A stretch of DNA of 14,537 nucleotides from an uncultured bacterium (GCA_905214345.1 CAJMLV010000056.1:1-14537); one strand, 5' to 3'. Shown: positions 1 through 6,382, counted from the first letter of the stretch. Made by a program: numbers and translations. The notes: generated by a model from the letters alone, not told the origin.

Positions 1-75
1 CCGCATCGGAACGGCGGGCCCTTTTCGCTTCCTTTTCGGGCACGAAAAGGAAGGAGCACCCGGCTGGCAGCCGTT
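1..75 (+). repeat. Dispersed five-hairpin intergenic repeat, copy A (3' part only)
   Basis: This is the 3' portion of the repeat seen whole at 1541-1735. It holds the loop and 3' arm of stem 4 (1-18), stem 5 (CTTCCTTTTCG at 28-38 with CGAAAAGGAAG at 43-53, 4-base loop) and the conserved tail CCGGCTGGCAGCCGTT (60-75). Stem 5 differs from copy B by a T-A to C-G swap in the base pair two positions from the loop closing, so pairing is kept. The 5' part of the element lies outside the window. Boundaries come from alignment by eye with the other copies. Confidence 0.75.
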
Positions 76-92
76 AACCAGAAAGCAAGAAT

Positions 93-109
93 CGTAAAAC
101 TCTTTTACG
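93..109 (-). terminator. Weak hairpin at the end of the threonine ammonia-lyase gene
   Basis: CGTAAAA (93-99) pairs with TTTTACG (103-109) around a 3-base loop and overlaps the stop codon of the minus-strand gene. Read on the minus strand it is followed by a T-rich but interrupted stretch. The stem is short and AT-rich, so it may be a weak terminator or only an mRNA end structure. Confidence 0.3.
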
Positions 110-1310
110 TCCTCTCGCTCACGAGAGTGAACCCTTCCTCCCGCAAGCGTTCCTTGATCTGTTCGATCTGGGCGGCGTCGCGGGTTTCCAGGCCCAGCTT
201 GAGGAAGCAGCTGGTGATGGCCATGTTGGTATCGCCCCGGTCGTGGTGGACCGCCACGATGTTGGCCCCGCAGGAGGAAACAATATCCGATACCCGCAGC
301 AGCTGGCCGGGCTTGTCCTCCAGGGCGATCATCAGGTTGGCGGTGCGGCCGCTCATGACCAGGCCGCGGGTGATGACCCGGGAAAGGATGTTCACGTCAA
401 TGTTGCCGCCGGAAACCAGGCACACCGTCTTTTTGCCCGCGATGGGCAGCTTGCCGAAGAGGGCGGCGGCCACGGGGGTGGCCCCGGCGCCTTCGGCCAC
501 CAGCTTCTGGTTTTCCATCAGGGCCAGAATGGCGGCGGCGATCTCGTCCTCGCTCACCGTGACGATGTCGTCCACATACTTCCGGATCAGCTCAAAGGTA
601 TGTTCGCCGGGGGTCTTGACGGCAATGCCGTCGGCAAAGGTGTCCACCCGGTCCAGGGTCTCATATACGCCGTCGTGGAAGGCGCGGTACATGCTGCCCG
701 CACCGGCGGCCTGCACGCCGTAGACCTTCACGTCGGGACGCAGGCTCTTCACCGCCATGGCCACACCGGCGATGAGTCCGCCGCCGCCGATAGGCACGAT
801 GATGGCTTCCACGTCCGGCAGCTGGTCCAGGATTTCCAGACCGATGCTGCCCTGCCCCGCCACGACCAGTTCATCGTCATAGGGATGGATGAAGGTCATG
901 CCGGTTTCCTTCTGCAGTTCCACCGCCCGGTCGTGGGCGTCGTCGTAGGTCCCCTTGACCAGTTCCACCTTGGCGCCCAGGCGCTTGGTGCTTTCCACCT
1001 TCATAATAGGGGCGCCGTCCGGCATGCAGACCACACTGGGAATCCCCAGCCGGGTGGCCGCCAGCGCCACGCCCTGGGCGTGGTTGCCCGCCGAACAGGC
1101 AATGACGCCGTGGGCGCGCTCTTCCTCACTGAGCTGGCTTATTTTATAGTAGGCCCCCCGCAGCTTGAAACTGCCGGTGACCTGGAGATTCTCGGTTTTC
1201 AGATACAGTTCACTGTCGCTGTGCAGGCGTTCGGCCGCGATCAGGTCGGTGCGGCGGGCAACATCCCGCAGTACAAAAGCGGCGTGATAGATCTTGTCGA
1301 GCGTGAGCAT
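105..1310 (-). CDS. ilvA: Threonine ammonia-lyase (threonine dehydratase) with C-terminal ACT domain
   Basis: PLP enzyme converting L-threonine to 2-oxobutanoate and ammonia, in the cytosol; it feeds isoleucine synthesis or threonine catabolism. The 401-residue protein has the fold-type II core: SFKLRGA with PLP lysine K49, SAGNHAQG at 73-80, the phosphate-binding GGGGL loop at 175-179 and the SGGN motif at 300-303. An ACT domain follows from about residue 326. This is the roughly 400-residue, single-ACT form, shorter than the two-ACT biosynthetic E. coli IlvA, so the symbol tdcB would be equally defensible. I chose the ATG at 1310 because AAGGGAAGG lies just upstream and homology begins at LDKIYHA; the frame stays open to 1580, but that would read through the promoter. 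It is monocistronic, transcribed from the promoter at 1429-1457 through a structured leader. Confidence 0.93.
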   Translation of the reverse strand: MLTLDKIYHAAFVLRDVARRTDLIAAERLHSDSELYLKTENLQVTGSFKLRGAYYKISQLSEEERAHGVIACSAGNHAQGVALAATRLGIPSVVCMPDGAPIMKVESTKRLGAKVELVKGTYDDAHDRAVELQKETGMTFIHPYDDELVVAGQGSIGLEILDQLPDVEAIIVPIGGGGLIAGVAMAVKSLRPDVKVYGVQAAGAGSMYRAFHDGVYETLDRVDTFADGIAVKTPGEHTFELIRKYVDDIVTVSEDEIAAAILALMENQKLVAEGAGATPVAAALFGKLPIAGKKTVCLVSGGNIDVNILSRVITRGLVMSGRTANLMIALEDKPGQLLRVSDIVSSCGANIVAVHHDRGDTNMAITSCFLKLGLETRDAAQIEQIKERLREEGFTLVSERT

Positions 1311-1421
1311 GGACGTCCTTCCCTTCGTTGGGTCTTGGCCCGCTGCCCCGAGGGCGTAAAAGCGGCCCGGCGTTGTGGGCCGGGCCGCTTTCGTGCTTCG
1401 TCCTTGAAGCGTCGAGCGTAT
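1311..1421 (-). promoter_or_regulatory. Structured 5' leader of ilvA, possible attenuator
   Basis: The leader between the predicted transcription start (about 1421) and the ATG is about 110 nt. In transcript order it holds a small stem (GCTTC/GAAGC, 1395-1410), then a 13-bp GC-rich stem (arms 1379-1391 and 1359-1371, 7-base loop) followed by a short T run, then the ribosome-binding site. CGGGCC at 1337-1342 (minus sense) could compete with the 3' arm of the large stem for the same GGCCCG. I see no T-box core and no start codon for a leader peptide after the expected start point. The structure is seen; regulation by it is inferred. Confidence 0.45.
1358..1391 (-). terminator. Terminator-like hairpin inside the ilvA leader
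   Basis: AAAGCGGCCCGGC and GCCGGGCCGCTTT form a perfect 13-bp stem with a 7-base loop. On the minus strand the 3' arm ends in four Ts before leaving the stem. The U-tract is short for a strong terminator, which would suit partial termination. Confidence 0.45.
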
Positions 1422-1428
1422 GAGCATG

Positions 1429-1457
1429 ATTATAGTTGAACACAATTGATTTGTAAA
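1429..1457 (-). promoter_or_regulatory. Sigma-70-type promoter of ilvA
   Basis: On the minus strand, TTTACA (1457-1452) and a perfect TATAAT (1434-1429) are separated by exactly 17 bases (1451-1435). It lies in an AT-rich island and points at the threonine ammonia-lyase gene. Confidence 0.85.
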
Positions 1458-1472
1458 GTGAAAAATATTCAC
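1458..1472. promoter_or_regulatory. Small inverted repeat next to the ilvA -35 box
   Basis: GTGAA (1458-1462) and TTCAC (1468-1472) form an inverted repeat with a 5-base AT-rich centre directly upstream of the -35 box. Position and symmetry would suit an operator, but the arms are only 5 bp and no cognate regulator can be named. Confidence 0.2.
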
Positions 1473-1540
1473 TATGTGCGCATACCGCGTGCAGCCGTCA
1501 AAAACACTCCGCCTTTTTTGTGTAACCCGCCAAAACGCCC

Positions 1541-1735
1541 ACCTTCCGGGCAATGGCAATAAAATCCCTTCCTTGCTCACCGGCCCCCAGGCCGGTGAGT
1601 AGGCCGTCGTAAGGTGGCCGCATCCCCGGGTCCAGGGCCGCAGCCCTGGTCGGCGTCCACCGCATCGAAACGGTGGCGCTTTTTCGCTTCCTTTTTGGCG
1701 TCAAAAAGGAAGGACCATCCGACAGACTGCCGTTC
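1541..1735 (+). repeat. Dispersed five-hairpin intergenic repeat, copy B (complete)
   Basis: Complete copy of a structured element between ilvA and kduI. Stem 1 is CTCACCGGCC/GGCCGGTGAG (1576-1585 with 1590-1599). Stem 2 is GGCCGTC/GGTGGCC with two G-U pairs and a GTAA loop (1602-1619). Stem 3 is CCAGGGC/GCCCTGG with a CGCA loop (1632-1649). Stem 4 is CCACCG/CGGTGG with an 8-base loop (1657-1676). Stem 5 is CTTCCTTTTTG/CAAAAAGGAAG with a GCGT loop (1687-1712). It starts at ACCTTCCGGG, matching copy D, and ends near CTGCCGTT. No transposase, terminal inverted repeats or clear target duplication was seen. It is the same family as 1-75, 14167-14376 and 14400-14537. Confidence 0.85.
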
Positions 1736-1788
1736 CCCCTTTGTGCTTGTACGACAAACCAGCCAAAAAAAACGCTCCATTCTTGTGC

Positions 1789-1798
1789 TTGTATACAC
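1789..1798. promoter_or_regulatory. Upstream GTATAC-core operator candidate for kduI-kduD
   Basis: TTGTATACAC is a 9-of-10 match to the palindrome TTGTATACAA found again at 1832-1841. It abuts the -35 region of the kdu promoter. GTATAC-centred palindromes are typical of GntR/FadR-type regulators, including hexuronate repressors such as UxuR and ExuR, so a uronate-responsive repressor is inferred; no regulator gene lies in the window. Confidence 0.5.
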
Positions 1799-1827
1799 TT
1801 TTGCGCCGCCCGTTTTTTGTTTATAAT
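1799..1827 (+). promoter_or_regulatory. Promoter of the kduI-kduD operon
   Basis: A perfect TATAAT (1822-1827) lies 17 bases after a poor -35 box, TTTTGC (1799-1804). The weak -35 and the flanking palindromes suggest a regulated promoter. The predicted start, around 1834, falls inside the downstream palindrome. Confidence 0.65.
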
Positions 1828-1831
1828 AAGA

Positions 1832-1841
1832 TTGTATACAA
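1832..1841. promoter_or_regulatory. Downstream GTATAC-core operator candidate over the kdu transcription start
   Basis: TTGTATACAA is a perfect 10-bp palindrome sitting on the expected transcription start. Its centre is 43 bp from that of the copy at 1789-1798, about four helical turns, so both sites lie on nearly the same DNA face and could be bound together to block RNA polymerase. Confidence 0.55.
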
Positions 1842-1903
1842 GGTCAGGACCACACCGTGGGCCCCGGCTTTTCAAATGCCATCATCAGGGAGGTCTTTGC
1901 CGC

Positions 1904-2749
1904 ATGGATATTCGTTATTCCTGCAACCAGCGCGATTTTAAGCGCTACACCACCGAAGAGACCCGCAACGAGTTCCTCATCACCGGCCTGTACAAGGCTG
2001 ACGAGGTCGTGGCTGTGTACAGCCACGTGGACCGTATGGTCACTCTGGGCTGCATGCCTGTCCATGAGACCGTGTCCATCGACAAGGGCATCGATGTCTG
2101 GGCTAACTTCGGCACCCACTATTTCCTGGAACGCCGCGAGATCGGCATGTTCAACATCGGGGAAGGCGCCGGCGTAGTTACCGCCGACGGCGTGGAATAT
2201 CCCATGAACTACAAGGACTGCCTGTATATCACCCAGGGCACCAAGGAAGTCACCTTCAAGAGCGTTGACCCCGAGAAGCCCGCCAAGTTCTACATGGTTT
2301 CCGCCCCGGCCCACTGCCGTTACGAGACCAAGCTCATCACCATTGAGGAAGCCGCCAAGCGTCCTCTGGGCAGCCTGGAAACCTGCAACAAGCGCACCAT
2401 CAACCAGTTCATCCATCCCAGCGTGCTCAAGACCTGCCAGCTGTCCATGGGCATGACCTGCCTGGAACCCGGCAGCAACTGGAACACCATGCCCAGCCAC
2501 ACCCACGAGCGCCGCATGGAGATCTACACCTACTTTGAGATTCCCGAAGGCCAGGCCGTGTTCCACATGATGGGCGAGCCCACCGAGACCCGCCACATCC
2601 TGATGCACAACTACGACGCGGTCATCAGCCCGTCCTGGAGCATCCACAGCGGCGTCGGCACTTCCAACTACACCTTCATCTGGGCCATGGGCGGCGAAAA
2701 CATGGAATTTGACGACATGGACAACATCGCCACCACCGACCTGCGCTGA
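1904..2749 (+). CDS. kduI: 5-keto-4-deoxyuronate isomerase (4-deoxy-L-threo-5-hexosulose-uronate ketol-isomerase)
   Basis: Cytosolic zinc-dependent cupin isomerase that converts 5-keto-4-deoxyuronate, released from unsaturated uronates by pectin or glycosaminoglycan degradation, to 2,5-diketo-3-deoxygluconate. The 281-residue protein matches the family's usual length of about 278. The metal ligands of E. coli KduI (H196, H198, E203, H245, from memory) correspond to H199, H201 and E206 in SHTHERRMEIYTYF and to H248 in SIHSG, a constant offset of three. The ATG at 1904 follows AGGGAGG (1887-1893) and opens with the family-typical MDIRY; the frame extends upstream into the repeat at 1541-1735, which I reject. 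First gene of the kduI-kduD pair, 75 bp ahead of kduD and under the operator-flanked promoter. GCT, CGT and GTT codons are commoner here than in the later operon. Confidence 0.95.
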   Translation: MDIRYSCNQRDFKRYTTEETRNEFLITGLYKADEVVAVYSHVDRMVTLGCMPVHETVSIDKGIDVWANFGTHYFLERREIGMFNIGEGAGVVTADGVEYPMNYKDCLYITQGTKEVTFKSVDPEKPAKFYMVSAPAHCRYETKLITIEEAAKRPLGSLETCNKRTINQFIHPSVLKTCQLSMGMTCLEPGSNWNTMPSHTHERRMEIYTYFEIPEGQAVFHMMGEPTETRHILMHNYDAVISPSWSIHSGVGTSNYTFIWAMGGENMEFDDMDNIATTDLR

Positions 2750-2766
2750 TTTTTCCATCGGTTCCC

Positions 2767-2784
2767 GGCGCCCCGCACGGCGCC
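2767..2784 (+). other. Intercistronic stem between kduI and kduD
   Basis: GGCGCC (2767-2772) pairs with GGCGCC (2779-2784) around a 6-base loop in the 75-base gap. No T-run follows, so it is not an intrinsic terminator; it may be an mRNA stability or processing element. kduD has its own strong ribosome-binding site after it. Confidence 0.4.
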
Positions 2785-2824
2785 TTGAATACACTGACAT
2801 TACACTCAACAGGAGGTTTTCACA

Positions 2825-3634
2825 ATGTCTGTCTGCACTCCGAAATCCTTTGACCTGACCGGCAAGGTTGCTCTGGTCACCGGCGCTTCCTACGGCATCG
2901 GCTTTGCCATCGCCACCGCCATGGCCAACTGCGGCGCCACCATCGTCTTCAACGACATCAAGCAGGAACTGGTCGACAAGGGCCTGGCCGCTTACAAGGA
3001 AGCCGGCATCAACGCCCACGGCTATGTCTGCGACGTTACCGATGAGGACGCCGTCAACGCCATGGTCAAGCAGATCACCGAAGAAGTCGGCCACATCAAC
3101 GTGCTGGTCAACAACGCCGGCATCATCAAGCGCATCCCCATGTGCGAGATGACCGCCGCTCAGTTCCGTCAGGTCATCGACGTTGACCTGAACGCTCCCT
3201 TCATCGTGGCCAAGGCCGTCATTCCCGACATGATCGAGCAGGGCGGCGGCAAGATCATCAACATCTGCTCCATGATGAGCGAGCTGGGCCGTGAGACCGT
3301 CTCCGCCTACGCTGCTGCCAAGGGCGGCCTGAAGATGCTGACCAAGAACATCGCTTCCGAGTACGGCGCTTACAACATCCAGTGCAACGGCATCGGCCCC
3401 GGCTACATCGCCACCCCGCAGACCGCTCCTCTGCGTGAGATCCAGCCCGACGGCTCCCGTCATCCCTTCGACCAGTTCATCATCGCCAAGACCCCGGCCG
3501 GCCGCTGGGGCGAAGCCGAGGACCTGGGCGGCCCCGCCGTCTTCCTGGCTTCCGAAGCTTCCGACTTCGTCAACGGCCTGGTCCTGTACGTGGACGGCGG
3601 CATCCTGGCCTACATCGGCAAGCAGCCCGGCTGA
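2825..3634 (+). CDS. kduD: 2-dehydro-3-deoxy-D-gluconate 5-dehydrogenase (KduD-type short-chain dehydrogenase)
   Basis: NAD(P)-dependent oxidoreductase that reduces the KduI product, 2,5-diketo-3-deoxygluconate, to 2-keto-3-deoxygluconate. The 269-residue protein is a classical SDR: Rossmann TGASYGIG at 19-26, NNAG at 96-99, catalytic S149, and YAAAK with Y162 and K166. AGGAGG (2811-2816) lies 8 bases before the ATG. The close relative gluconate 5-dehydrogenase cannot be told apart by motifs alone; adjacency to kduI decides the call. The gene ends just before a strong terminator. No other genes of the pathway (kdgK, kdgA, lyases, transporters) are in the window. Confidence 0.9.
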   Translation: MSVCTPKSFDLTGKVALVTGASYGIGFAIATAMANCGATIVFNDIKQELVDKGLAAYKEAGINAHGYVCDVTDEDAVNAMVKQITEEVGHINVLVNNAGIIKRIPMCEMTAAQFRQVIDVDLNAPFIVAKAVIPDMIEQGGGKIINICSMMSELGRETVSAYAAAKGGLKMLTKNIASEYGAYNIQCNGIGPGYIATPQTAPLREIQPDGSRHPFDQFIIAKTPAGRWGEAEDLGGPAVFLASEASDFVNGLVLYVDGGILAYIGKQPG

Positions 3635-3661
3635 TTTTCCCCCTCTTTTTTCGTCTGACAC

Positions 3662-3699
3662 AAAAGGAGCCGTTCCCGGCCGGGAACGGCTCCTTTTTT
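3662..3699 (+). terminator. Terminator of the kduI-kduD operon
   Basis: A near-perfect palindrome (3666-3693, arms GGAGCCGTTCCC and GGGAACGGCTCC around GGCC-rich centre) is flanked by AAAA and a run of six Ts, extending the stem to 3662-3697. It lies 27 bases after kduD and could work on both strands. Confidence 0.92.
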
Positions 3700-3710
3700 A
3701 TACGGCAGCC

Positions 3711-3745
3711 AAAAAGGGAACGCCCCGCCGGGGCGTTCCCTTTTT
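3711..3745 (-). terminator. Terminator of the convergent aminotransferase gene
   Basis: AAAAAGGGAACGCCCC (3711-3726) pairs fully with GGGGCGTTCCCTTTTT (3730-3745) around a 3-base loop, giving a 16-bp stem with T-runs on both strands. It lies 7 bases beyond the minus-strand stop codon, so it serves the aminotransferase and backs up the kdu terminator. Confidence 0.9.
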
Positions 3746-3752
3746 CTATGGC

Positions 3753-4943
3753 TTATTCCTTCTCGGTGAGGATACCGCTTTGGGCAATGGCCTGCACTGC
3801 CTGACGGATCACATCCTCGGTGAGGGTCAGGGCAAAACGGACGTATCCTTCCCCCGAAGGCCCGAAGCTGGAACCGGGGGTGCAGATGACACCGGCTTCC
3901 TGGATGAGGGCCATGCAGAAATCCATGCTGTTGGTCCAGCCCTTGGGCAGGGGCGCCCAGACGAACATGCTGCCGTGGCTGTCGGGCACCGGCCAGCCGA
4001 TGGACCGCAGACCGCCGCACAGAGCGTCCCGCCGGGCCTGGTAAACGCCGCACTGGGCGCGGACGCTGTCCAGAGGCCCTTCCAGGGCGGCGATGGCCGC
4101 CTTCTGGATGGGGAAGAACATGCCGAAGTCGATCTGGGTGCGCAGCTTCTTGCAGGCGGCCACCACATCGGGGCGACCTACCAAAAAGCTGATGCGGGCG
4201 CCGGTGACGTTGAAACTCTTGCTCAAAGAGAAGAACTCCACCGCCACATCCTCGGCGCCGGGGGTGTTGAAGACGCTGTGGCCCACCGCCCCGTCGAAGA
4301 TGATGTCGCTGTACGCGTTGTCATGCACCAGCAGAATGTTGTAGGTGCGGCAGAAATCCACAATTTCCTTGTACAGTTCCGGGGTGCCGATGCTGCCCAC
4401 CGGATTGGCAGGCAGGGACACGATCATCAGCTTGGCCTTGCGGGCCACATCCTCGGGGATGCTGTGCACATCGGGCAGGAAGTTGTTTTCGGCGGTGAGG
4501 TGATAGAACCAAGGCACCCCCCCGCCCAGCCGCATGCCGGTCATGAACACAGGGTAGCAGGGGTCGGGCAGCAGCACGGTGTCGCCGTCGTTGAGCAGGG
4601 CCAGGCCCAGGTGGCCGATGCCGTCCTGGCTGCCGGAAAAGCTCATGACCTTGTCCGGGGTGATGCCCTCGACGCCGAAGCGCCGCTCATAGTAATGTCC
4701 CACCGCTTCCAGCAGTTCGGGCAGGTCCCGCAGGGAATACTTCCAGTTTTCGTCCACGGCGGCGGCGTCCAGCAGCGCCTGCTTGATGTGGGGTGCGGGC
4801 GGGAAGTCCGGCGTACCCACCGACAGGTTGTACAGCGTGCGGCCTTCGGCTTCCAGCGCGATCTTCTTGTCGTTCAGCGCCGCAAAGATCTCCGGCCCGA
4901 ACAGGTCCAGCCGCTTCGAAAATTCCATTTCCATGGCCCCCAT
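3753..4943 (-). CDS. Class I/II PLP-dependent aminotransferase (LL-DAP/aspartate aminotransferase-like)
   Basis: Fold-type I aminotransferase, 396 residues, probably cytosolic. Motifs: tight N-terminal segment NLSVGTPDFPP at 39-49, FSGSQDG at 102-108, LPANPVG with N180, HDNAYSD with D208 and Y211 (PLP ring contacts), SLSKSFNVTGAR with PLP lysine K242 and R250, and substrate-carboxylate arginine R369 in YVRFAL. The HDNAY and SLSKSFN patterns resemble LL-diaminopimelate aminotransferases and related enzymes; the amino donor cannot be fixed from sequence. I chose the ATG at 4943 for the GAGGGGG site 9 bases upstream; in-frame ATGs at 4934 and 4928 are alternatives. It is monocistronic, convergent with kduD and divergent from rnz. 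Confidence 0.9.
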   Translation of the reverse strand: MGAMEMEFSKRLDLFGPEIFAALNDKKIALEAEGRTLYNLSVGTPDFPPAPHIKQALLDAAAVDENWKYSLRDLPELLEAVGHYYERRFGVEGITPDKVMSFSGSQDGIGHLGLALLNDGDTVLLPDPCYPVFMTGMRLGGGVPWFYHLTAENNFLPDVHSIPEDVARKAKLMIVSLPANPVGSIGTPELYKEIVDFCRTYNILLVHDNAYSDIIFDGAVGHSVFNTPGAEDVAVEFFSLSKSFNVTGARISFLVGRPDVVAACKKLRTQIDFGMFFPIQKAAIAALEGPLDSVRAQCGVYQARRDALCGGLRSIGWPVPDSHGSMFVWAPLPKGWTNSMDFCMALIQEAGVICTPGSSFGPSGEGYVRFALTLTEDVIRQAVQAIAQSGILTEKE

Positions 4944-4994
4944 GGTAAAAAGCCCCCTCATTGCCTTTTTCAGGAAATTTTTGTCGATTGCCTT

Positions 4995-5023
4995 ATTGTA
5001 GCACTGTCGCCCCCTCCATGCAA
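4995..5023 (-). promoter_or_regulatory. Promoter of the aminotransferase gene
   Basis: On the minus strand, TTGCAT (5023-5018) and TACAAT (5000-4995) are spaced by exactly 17 bases. It points at the aminotransferase start about 50 bases away and is back to back with the rnz promoter. Confidence 0.75.
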
Positions 5024-5033
5024 GGGCGGCGGG

Positions 5034-5062
5034 TAGGCAGAGGCGGTCATCCGTGGTATAAT
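5034..5062 (+). promoter_or_regulatory. Extended -10 promoter of the rnz-sbcDC operon
   Basis: TGG directly precedes a perfect TATAAT (5057-5062), an extended -10 element. The -35 position (5034-5039, TAGGCA) is a poor match, as is common with extended -10 promoters. The start would fall near 5069, before the Shine-Dalgarno at 5082. Confidence 0.7.
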
Positions 5063-5096
5063 GAAGTTCAATTATAAGAATGGGGAGGTGTTTGCC

Positions 5097-6023
5097 ATGG
5101 TGGAGGTCCTGCTGCTGGGCACCGGGGCCACAAGGCCCCTGCCCCACCGCGCCCTGGCGGCCATGTGGCTGCAGGTGGGCGGCCGGGGGGTGCTCTTTGA
5201 CTGCGGGGAAGGCACCCAGGTGTCCGCCCAGCGGTACGGGGCCAGCCTCTACAAGCTGGACACCCTGCTGCTCACCCACTACCACGGGGACCACCTCTTC
5301 GGTCTGCCGGGGCTTCTCCAGTCCATGGCCGCCCTGGGCCGCACCGAGCCGGTGACGGTGGCCGGACCGCCGGGTCTGGACGAAATTCTGGACGCGGTGC
5401 TGGCTCTGGCGGGGCCGCTGCCCTTTGCCCTGTGCCGCCACACCTTCCCGGACTGCCGGGGCACCCTGGCATTGCCGGGCGGGGCCGCCGTCACCGCCTT
5501 TCCCGCCGACCATCGGGTGCCCTGCTGCCTGTATGCCTACACCTTACCCCGGGCCGGGCGTTTCGACCCAGGCAAGGCCAGGGCCCTGGGCATCCCGGTC
5601 CGGCTCTGGCGGACCTTGCAGGAGGGGCAGCCCGCCGGGGGCTTTACCCCTGATCAGGTACTTGGCCCCGCCCGCCGGGGGCTGCGCATCCTCTACGCCA
5701 CCGACACCGGCCCCACCCCCGAACTGACCGAACTGGCCCGGGGTGCGGACCTGCTCTGCATGGACGCCACCTACGCCGACGAAACCGACACCCCCAAAGC
5801 CCGGCTGTACGGCCACGCCACCTGCGGCGAGGCAGGGGCCCTGGCCGCCGAAGCCGGGGTGCGGCGGCTGTGGCTGACCCATTACAGCGCTGCCGTCACC
5901 GACCCGGAGCCGGGCCTTGCCGCTGCCCGGGCCTTGTATCCCGGGGCGGAAGCGGGGTTTGACGGCAAACGGCTGACCCTGACCTTTGACGATTCCGAAT
6001 CTCCCCGAAAGGACACCCCATGA
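5097..6023 (+). CDS. rnz: Ribonuclease Z (tRNA 3'-processing endonuclease)
   Basis: Metallo-beta-lactamase-fold zinc endonuclease that trims 3' trailers from tRNA precursors. The 308-residue protein matches the bacterial length of about 305. It opens with LLLGTGATRP and carries HYHGDHLFGLPG at 61-72 (zinc ligands H61, H63, D65, H66), H139, ATDTG with D203, the HATC histidine H240 and LTHYS with H262. The ATG at 5097 follows GGGGAGG (5082-5088) by 8 bases; an earlier in-frame start overlaps the -10 box and is rejected. First gene of the operon; its TGA overlaps the next ATG (ATGA at 6020-6023). Other MBL hydrolases share the HxHxDH motif, but the extended HYHGDH-GLPG segment and length favour RNase Z. 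Confidence 0.92.
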   Translation: MVEVLLLGTGATRPLPHRALAAMWLQVGGRGVLFDCGEGTQVSAQRYGASLYKLDTLLLTHYHGDHLFGLPGLLQSMAALGRTEPVTVAGPPGLDEILDAVLALAGPLPFALCRHTFPDCRGTLALPGGAAVTAFPADHRVPCCLYAYTLPRAGRFDPGKARALGIPVRLWRTLQEGQPAGGFTPDQVLGPARRGLRILYATDTGPTPELTELARGADLLCMDATYADETDTPKARLYGHATCGEAGALAAEAGVRRLWLTHYSAAVTDPEPGLAAARALYPGAEAGFDGKRLTLTFDDSESPRKDTP

Positions 6024-6364
6024 AAGCATCCACCAAGCAGAACCTGATTTTCCTGGCCGTGGCCCTGGCCGTCATCGGCGGCCTGCTCTTCTGGCGGTAC
6101 GCCGCCCGGCAAAAAAGCGGCACCGAAGCGGTGCTGCAATACGGCGACCCCGCCCGGGAGATGCGTATTCCACTGAACGAGGACACCGTCTATGACATTG
6201 ACACCGGCACCTACACCATCCATTTACAGGTACAGGACGGGGGCATCGCCTTCATTGACAGCCCCTGCCCCGACCACCTGTGTGAGGGCTTCGGCACCCT
6301 GCGGAACGTAGGGGACTGGGCAGCATGCCTGCCCGCCCGGGCCAGCCTGACCATCGTTGACTGA
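6020..6364 (+). CDS. Membrane-anchored NusG domain II-containing protein
   Basis: Small protein of 114 residues: a lysine-containing N-terminus, one hydrophobic segment at about 8-26, and an extracytoplasmic domain typical of stand-alone NusG domain II proteins of Clostridia. Visible family traits are the SPCPDHLC segment (C83, C88) and the closing ACLPARASLTIV (C103). There is no NusG N-terminal domain, so it is not the transcription factor NusG; its cellular role is not established. The start overlaps the rnz stop as ATGA, with GAAAGGA at 6007-6013, implying translational coupling. These proteins often sit beside secretion or cofactor genes; here the neighbours give no clear clue. Confidence 0.8.
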   Translation: MKASTKQNLIFLAVALAVIGGLLFWRYAARQKSGTEAVLQYGDPAREMRIPLNEDTVYDIDTGTYTIHLQVQDGGIAFIDSPCPDHLCEGFGTLRNVGDWAACLPARASLTIVD

Positions 6365-6382
6365 CACAAGAAAGGATTTACC

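Noticed and set aside
1311..1421. T-box riboswitch ahead of ilvA
   Set aside because: The conserved T-box core (AGGGTGGNACCGCG-like) and a specifier loop are not present, and the leader is too short.
1311..1580. N-terminal extension of the threonine ammonia-lyase frame
   Set aside because: The extra codons cover the leader hairpin and the promoter and reach into repeat copy B. The ATG at 1310 has a good ribosome-binding site and gives the standard length.
1541..1735. Insertion sequence or MITE
   Set aside because: No transposase frame, no terminal inverted repeats spanning the element and no convincing target-site duplication were found; a mobile origin is still possible but not supported here.
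1614..1826. Small open frame whose product contains WSASTASKRWRFF, with a near-identical partner at 14103-14303 on the other strand
   Set aside because: Both frames lie wholly or mostly inside copies of the structured repeat, start without a ribosome-binding site and diverge outside it. The shared peptide reflects the repeat's DNA conservation, not a gene; stems vary by paired changes rather than by codon position.
1844..3661. 605-codon minus-strand open frame opposite kduI and kduD
   Set aside because: It spans both real genes and their intergenic region, ends opposite the kdu promoter and encodes a low-complexity Gly-, Val- and Asp-rich product.
4944..5513. N-terminal extension of the aminotransferase frame to 5513
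   Set aside because: It would cross the gene's own promoter and lie antisense to rnz; the family fold starts after 4943.
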